A stretch of DNA of 64,000 nt from Myxococcus dinghuensis. Its GTDB lineage: Bacteria > Myxococcota > Myxococcia > Myxococcales > Myxococcaceae. The stretch spans positions 1-64,000 of the forward strand of contig NZ_JAKCFB010000009.1 of NCBI RefSeq assembly GCF_024198235.1. Direction: 5' to 3'. A model generated the notes under the pieces. That model was not told the DNA's origin and did no database searches. It worked only from the letters and a program-made list of their open reading frames with translations. Position numbers and translations under genes: made by a program. Shown here one piece after another: positions 59,734 to 64,000 of this stretch (position 1 is the stretch's first letter; each line of letters starts with the position of its first letter).

Positions 59734-61164
59734 ATGCGACGAGCGAAGATTGTCTGCACCCTGGGGCCGGCCAGTCAGAGCCAGGAGATGTTGGAGGCGC
59801 TGCTGGAGAACGGCATGGACGTGGCGAGGTTGAACTTCTCGCACGGCAGCCACGAGCAGCACGCGGAGAACATCGCGAAGCTGCGCGCGGCCTCGCTGAA
59901 GGTGCGCAAGGCGGTGGGCATCCTCGGTGACCTGCAGGGCCCGAAGATCCGCACCGGGCGCTTCACCAAGGGAAGCACGGAGCTGAAGGAGGGGGGCACC
60001 TTCCACATCACCACGGACGAGACGGTACCGGGCACGGACGACATCGTGTCCACCACCTATCCCTTCCTGGCGGCGGACGTGAACCCGGGCGACCGCATCC
60101 TCCTGGACGACGGCCTGCTCGAGCTGAAGGTCGTGCACACGGACAAGCAGAAGCTCATCAAGACGGAGGTCATCCACGGCGGCACGCTGAAGAACAACAA
60201 GGGCATCAACCTGCCCGGCGTGGCCGTGCGCGCGGAGGCGCTGACGCCCAAGGACCGCGAGGACCTGGTCTTCGGCATCAAGGCGGGCGTGGACTACATC
60301 GCGCTCTCGTTCGTGCGCCAGCCGTCGGACCTGGACACGGCCCGGCAGGCGATGGCCGAGGTGGGCCGCACGGTGCCCATCATCGCCAAGCTGGAGAAGC
60401 CGGAGGCCATCGCCCGGCTGGACGCCATCCTGGACAAGACGGACGGCGTGATGGTCGCCCGTGGAGACCTGGGCGTGGAGATTCCGCCGGAGGAGGTGCC
60501 GGCCGTCCAGAAGGACATCATCCGGCGCTCCAACCTGCGCGGCCTGCCGGTCATCGTGGCCACGCAGATGCTCAACTCGATGATCGACAACCCGCGTCCC
60601 ACGCGCGCCGAGGCGAGCGACGTGGCCAACGCGGTGTTCGACGGCGCGGACGCGGTGATGCTGTCGGGCGAGACGGCGAGCGGCAAGTTCCCCATCGAGT
60701 CCGTGCAGATGATGGAGCGCATCATCCTGGCGGCGGAGTCCTCGTCGCGGGTGCAGCCGGTGTCGCGCACGATTGATGCCCCGCTGGGGATGCCCACGCA
60801 CTTCCCGGACGTGATTGCCCGCGTGGCGTGCGAGGCGGCCCGGGCGGCCAACGCGACGCTCATCGCGGCCTTCACCCTGTCCGGCGTGACGGCGCGGCTG
60901 CTGTCGCACTACCGGCCGCCGGTGCCCATCGTGGCGTTCAGCCCGAACCAGGAGGTCCGCCGCCGGCTGTCGCTCCTGTGGGGCGTGGTGCCGCGCGTGC
61001 TGGAGCCCATCCAGGACACGGAGGCCATGGTGCGCCGCGTGGAGGAGGAGCTGCTGGCGCGGGGCCTGGGCCGCAAGGGCGACCGCATCGTCATCGTCTA
61101 CGGCGCGCCGGTGGGCCAGCCCGGGAAGATCAACAGCCTGCGGCTGCACACCATCGACGGCTGA
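59734..61164 (+). CDS. pyk: Pyruvate kinase
   Basis: 476 aa. It begins RRAKIVCTLGPASQSQEMLEAL and contains VARLNFSHGSHEQH, GDLQGPKIRTGRF, IIAKLEKPEAIARLDAIL, the signature MVARGDLGVEI, LPVIVATQMLNSMI, RPTRAEASDVANAVFDGADAVMLSGETASG, and the C-terminal allosteric domain (TLIAAFTLSGVTARLLSHYRP). It makes pyruvate and ATP from phosphoenolpyruvate. TTGACG at 59695 with a weak CATCCT 17 nt later could be the promoter, giving a very short leader. A small hairpin (CGTCCG-GGAA-CGGACG, 61173-61188) follows the stop. Confidence 0.97.
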   Translation: MRRAKIVCTLGPASQSQEMLEALLENGMDVARLNFSHGSHEQHAENIAKLRAASLKVRKAVGILGDLQGPKIRTGRFTKGSTELKEGGTFHITTDETVPGTDDIVSTTYPFLAADVNPGDRILLDDGLLELKVVHTDKQKLIKTEVIHGGTLKNNKGINLPGVAVRAEALTPKDREDLVFGIKAGVDYIALSFVRQPSDLDTARQAMAEVGRTVPIIAKLEKPEAIARLDAILDKTDGVMVARGDLGVEIPPEEVPAVQKDIIRRSNLRGLPVIVATQMLNSMIDNPRPTRAEASDVANAVFDGADAVMLSGETASGKFPIESVQMMERIILAAESSSRVQPVSRTIDAPLGMPTHFPDVIARVACEAARAANATLIAAFTLSGVTARLLSHYRPPVPIVAFSPNQEVRRRLSLLWGVVPRVLEPIQDTEAMVRRVEEELLARGLGRKGDRIVIVYGAPVGQPGKINSLRLHTIDG

Positions 61165-61245
61165 GCGGGACGCGTCCGGGAACGGACGTCCATTCCAACG
61201 CGCGGTCCTGGGGCGACCTGGGGCCGCGCGTCGTCGTTTCGGGGG

Positions 61246-62820
61246 CTACTTCGGGGGCTGGAGGGCGCGGCGGGGAATCTCGGCCTCGACGAAGACGCGG
61301 AACAGGTCCTTGTCGAGCTGGCCGGAGTCGGCCTCGCGCTTGAGGATGTCCAGGGCGAGCGTGTGGGGGACGGCCTTCTTGTAGGGCCGGTCGCTGGCGG
61401 TGAGGGCGTCGTAGATGTCGGAGATGGACATCATGCGCGACTGGACGGGGATGGTGCGGTCGGGGATGGCGCGCGGGTAGCCGGTGCCGTCGAGCTTCTC
61501 GTGGTGCGCGTAGGCGATTTCGGGCACGCGGCGCAGGGCGCGCGTCCACGGAATCTGGGTGAGGAAGCGGTAGGTGTGGTCCACGTGGCTCTCGATTTCG
61601 CGGCGCTCCTCGGGGGAGAGGGTGCCGCGGGGGATGGAGAGCGACTGGATTTCGCGCGACAGGAGCAGCGGCTGGGCGGCGTCGCGGTCGTCCACGTAGC
61701 GCAGCTGGGCCAGCTCGGTGAGCCGCTCGAAGCCGCCCTGGGCGAGCACGGTGGGGCGGTTGCAGGTGAGGACGAACTCGAACACCTCGTCCAGGTGCTT
61801 CAGCTCGGCGCCCAGGCGCTCGGACTCCTCCGCCTCGATGGCCGCCACGTGGTGGGCGCCCCGGTGCTTCACCGCCTCGAAGCGGCGGCGGTAGCTCTGC
61901 AGCTGGAGGTCCTTGCGCGCCAGCTGGAAGCGCGCGCGCATCACCTCCAGCTCGTGGGGGTAGAGCTTCTCCGCCTTGACGAGCACGGGCTCGCGCACGC
62001 CCACCTTGCCGAAGTCGTGCAGGAGCGACGCGTAGCGCAGCTCCTGGATTTCGGTGGAGGAGAAGCGCACGCGGGCGTAGGGGCCGGTGGACAGGTGCTC
62101 CAGGGACTGGGCGAGCGACACGGTGAGCGACGCGACGCGGCCGGAGTGGCCGGCGGTGGTCGGGTCGCGCGCCTCGATGGCGACGACGGAGGCGGAGACG
62201 AAGCCCTCGAAGAGGTTGTTGATCTCCTCGTGGAGCAGGGCGTTCTCAATCGCGCCGGCGGCCTGGGCGCCCAGGGCCAGGAGCAGCTCCTCGTCCTCGG
62301 AGTTGAAGCCCTGGCCGTCGAGCTTGTTGAGGGCCTGGATGACGCCCGTCACGTCGCCGTTGGCGTCGCGCATGGGGACGCAGAGGATGGTCTTGGTCTG
62401 GTAGCCGCTGGAGATGTCGAACGAGCGGTTGAAGCGCGCGTCGGCGTAGGCGTCCGGGATGTTGATGATGGCGCCCGTCTGCGCGACCTGGCCGGCGATG
62501 CCGCTGCCCACCGGGAGGCGGATTTCGCTCTTGGAGCCCTGGGCCACCTTGCTCCACAGCTCGTTGCGCTCGCGGTCGAGGATGAAGAGCGAGCAGCGGT
62601 CCGCTTCGACGACCTTGGTGGCCTCGAAGAGGATGAGCGGGAGCAGCAGGTCCAGGTCTCGCTCGGCGCTCATCGCCTTGGCGACGTCGAGGATGGACGT
62701 CAGCTTCGCCAGACGGCGATTGAGGTCGGGCTGGACCGAGGAGGTGGGTGAGAGCACCGGGCGGCTCCGAGCGATGTTGCCCTGCGGCCGTGCAGGACCC
62801 CGGAGTTGTAACACGTCCAT
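61246..62820 (-). CDS. GAF domain HD-GYP-type phosphodiesterase with insertion
   Basis: 524 aa. A GAF domain (about residues 45-200: LFEATKVVEADRCSLFILDR, GSGIAGQVAQTGAIINIPDAY, ILCVPM) is followed by an HD-GYP domain. The HD part is AGHSGRVASLTVSLAQSLE and LLHDFGKVGVREPVLVKAEKL. The second metal motif reads AYAHHEKLDGTGYPRAIPDRTIPVQSRMMSISDIYDALTASDRPYK, i.e. HHE and the GYP motif intact. Between these halves lie about 130 extra residues (VMRARFQLARKDLQLQS through LSREIQSLSIPRGTL), absent from normal HD-GYP domains. It should cleave cyclic di-GMP if the fold is kept. ATG at 62820 preferred; an upstream extension is not conserved. Confidence 0.88.
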   Translation of the reverse strand: MDVLQLRGPARPQGNIARSRPVLSPTSSVQPDLNRRLAKLTSILDVAKAMSAERDLDLLLPLILFEATKVVEADRCSLFILDRERNELWSKVAQGSKSEIRLPVGSGIAGQVAQTGAIINIPDAYADARFNRSFDISSGYQTKTILCVPMRDANGDVTGVIQALNKLDGQGFNSEDEELLLALGAQAAGAIENALLHEEINNLFEGFVSASVVAIEARDPTTAGHSGRVASLTVSLAQSLEHLSTGPYARVRFSSTEIQELRYASLLHDFGKVGVREPVLVKAEKLYPHELEVMRARFQLARKDLQLQSYRRRFEAVKHRGAHHVAAIEAEESERLGAELKHLDEVFEFVLTCNRPTVLAQGGFERLTELAQLRYVDDRDAAQPLLLSREIQSLSIPRGTLSPEERREIESHVDHTYRFLTQIPWTRALRRVPEIAYAHHEKLDGTGYPRAIPDRTIPVQSRMMSISDIYDALTASDRPYKKAVPHTLALDILKREADSGQLDKDLFRVFVEAEIPRRALQPPK

Positions 62821-62930
62821 CCAGGTGACCGCCCGGGGCCACGACCTGCTTGGTTTCCTGCTTTGGAGTGGACGTCCTGGAATACCTTCCGTGCCCATGC
62901 GGGTGGGAAATGGGTATGTAGGGCCCCCAT

Positions 62931-63587
62931 ATGAGCCGTCGCCCCGTGCGTATCTCTCCCTCGCTCCTCTCCTCTGACTTCGGCCGGCTGGCCGAGGAGG
63001 TCCGCGACATCGAAGCGGCGGGAGCGGACTGGATTCACGTCGATGTGATGGATGGGCGGTTCGTGCCGAACATCACGATTGGCCCGGTGGTGGTGGAGGC
63101 CATCAAGAAGGCGGCGACGAAGCCGCTGGACGTGCACCTGATGATCGTCGAGCCGGAGAAGTACGTGGAGGCCTTCGTGAAGGCGGGGGCGGACGTGCTG
63201 ACGGTGCACGTGGAGGCGAGCCCGCACCTGCACCGGACGTTGCAACACATTCGTCACCTGGGGGCGAAGGCGTCGGTGGTGTTGAATCCGGGCACGTCCC
63301 TGTCCTCCATCGAGGAGGTGTTGGGGGACGTGGACATGGTGTTGTTGATGAGCGTGAACCCGGGGTTCGGGGGGCAGGCGTTCATCGAGGCCACGGTGGA
63401 CAAGGTGCGCCGGCTGCGCGCGATGTTCGACGCGCGGGGGCTGGACACGGACATCGAGGTGGACGGCGGCATCAACGCCGACACGGCGAAGAAGGTGGTG
63501 GCGGCGGGGGCGACGGTGCTGGTGGCGGGCAGCTACGTCTTCGGGGCGAAGGACCGGGCGGCGGCCATCCGTTCGCTGCGGCCGTGA
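62931..63587 (+). CDS. rpe: Ribulose-phosphate 3-epimerase
   Basis: 218 aa. All family motifs: [37 protein letters not shown] (metal Asp/His), [51 protein letters not shown] and [12 protein letters not shown]. It interconverts ribulose-5-P and xylulose-5-P in the pentose phosphate pathway. The ATG at 62931 is the standard start. Divergent from the HD-GYP gene. Confidence 0.97.
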   Translation: MSRRPVRISPSLLSSDFGRLAEEVRDIEAAGADWIHVDVMDGRFVPNITIGPVVVEAIKKAATKPLDVHLMIVEPEKYVEAFVKAGADVLTVHVEASPHLHRTLQHIRHLGAKASVVLNPGTSLSSIEEVLGDVDMVLLMSVNPGFGGQAFIEATVDKVRRLRAMFDARGLDTDIEVDGGINADTAKKVVAAGATVLVAGSYVFGAKDRAAAIRSLRP

Positions 63588-63605
63588 CGGGCGTGTGACG
63601 CGGGG

Positions 63606-63986
63606 TCAGACGCGGGCGCGGTCCACGGCGGTGGCGAGCCGGGCGACGCGGGTCATGAAGGTGGGGTCGAAGGGCTTCACCTCGTAGTCGTCCGCGCCGA
63701 GCTCGAAGCAGACGTGTCGGGTGAACTGGTCCTCGACGCCGCTGAGGATGATGACCTTGCAGTCGCGGGTGGACGGGTCCTGCTTGAGCTGGGCGAGCAG
63801 GTCGCGTCCGTCCTGGTGCTGGTTGATGTCCAGGATGATGACGGCGGGGCGGTGGACGCGGGCCAGCTCGAGGACGCGCTCCGACGTGGTGTCCGAGATG
63901 CACGTCAGGCCGGACCGCTTCGCCTCCCGGGCGAGGGCCGACACGATGAGCGGTTCATCATCGGAGATGAGGACGACGGGGGGCAT
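63606..63986 (-). CDS. Single-domain response regulator
   Basis: 126 aa, a stand-alone receiver. Acidic pair VLISDDEP, phospho-Asp in VIILDINQ, Ser in IILSGVED and Lys in YEVKPFD are all present. No output domain, so it works CheY/Spo0F-like by protein contact. Convergent with rpe, 18 bp apart. Partner kinase unknown. Confidence 0.93.
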   Translation of the reverse strand: MPPVVLISDDEPLIVSALAREAKRSGLTCISDTTSERVLELARVHRPAVIILDINQHQDGRDLLAQLKQDPSTRDCKVIILSGVEDQFTRHVCFELGADDYEVKPFDPTFMTRVARLATAVDRARV

Positions 63987-64000
63987 GGTCGATTCGAGCT

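Noticed and set aside
61173-61188. Small hairpin after pyk as terminator
   Set aside because: Only 6 bp with a GGAA loop and no U-run; not enough to call.

Overview
The window reads as chromosomal DNA of a myxobacterium (Myxococcus/Corallococcus-like, Cystobacterineae). The grounds are very high GC with strong third-position GC bias, two eukaryotic-type Ser/Thr kinases (one with the myxobacterial HRD-x-(S/T)-P-x-N catalytic loop), two hybrid histidine kinases, an HD-GYP protein, a Lys/Ala-rich histone H1-like protein, and a membrane/spermidine-synthase fusion. This assignment is inference; no rRNA or tRNA gene lies in the window. About 60 genes are packed tightly, with many 1-4 nt overlaps.

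Region 1 (1-12.1 kb) is the most interesting. It holds a class II lanthipeptide gene cluster on the minus strand: a 62-aa mersacidin/lichenicidin-type precursor (7631-7819) with a very short 11-residue core (LQAASCDWCSC), a GNRA-loop hairpin after it, a small HlyD-like adaptor, a C39-peptidase ABC exporter (LanT), a conserved protein of unknown function, a LanM synthetase and the start of an ABC ATPase cut by the window edge. Just upstream are a glycosyltransferase on the same strand, a divergent FAD-linked oxidase and a JmjC/cupin-type oxygenase. These may be tailoring enzymes for a core that contains one Trp and one Asp.

Region 2 (12.2-23.1 kb) holds OsmC, a ChrA-type transporter, an SDR, a low-GC orphan gene in an AT-richer patch (14.8-16.1 kb), a three-gene operon led by a membrane/spermidine-synthase fusion, YgfZ, a cupin with a VKOR-DsbA fusion, a SUI1-family protein, and isocitrate dehydrogenase with a clear intrinsic terminator.

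Region 3 (23.2-41 kb) is regulatory and metabolic. It has a DUF2270 membrane protein, a hybrid kinase whose ATP-binding domain looks dead, a TPR protein, a 2OG-Fe(II) oxygenase, a divergent XRE-cupin regulator / SDR-QueA-like pair, and a zinc alcohol dehydrogenase divergent from a TetR gene that has two perfect operator repeats. Next to the TetR gene is the wreck of an MDR oxidoreductase. Then come Ppx/GppA, a cardiolipin-synthase-like PLD protein, a Ser/Thr kinase, QueF, and a second hybrid kinase whose receiver has lost its phospho-acceptor Asp.

Region 4 (41-64 kb) is mostly housekeeping and envelope genes. It holds a YdjC deacetylase, a lipoprotein esterase, a kinase-TPR fusion, an amidohydrolase, a Bcp-type peroxiredoxin, a GNAT, a ClC channel with CBS domains, an ECF sigma/anti-sigma pair, a fatty-acid desaturase, an M50-TPR protease, DusB, a GH1 glycosidase, a histone H1-like gene on its own promoter-terminator cassette, an NFACT protein, a SprT-like protease, pyruvate kinase, a GAF-HD-GYP protein with a large insertion, ribulose-phosphate epimerase and a single-domain response regulator.
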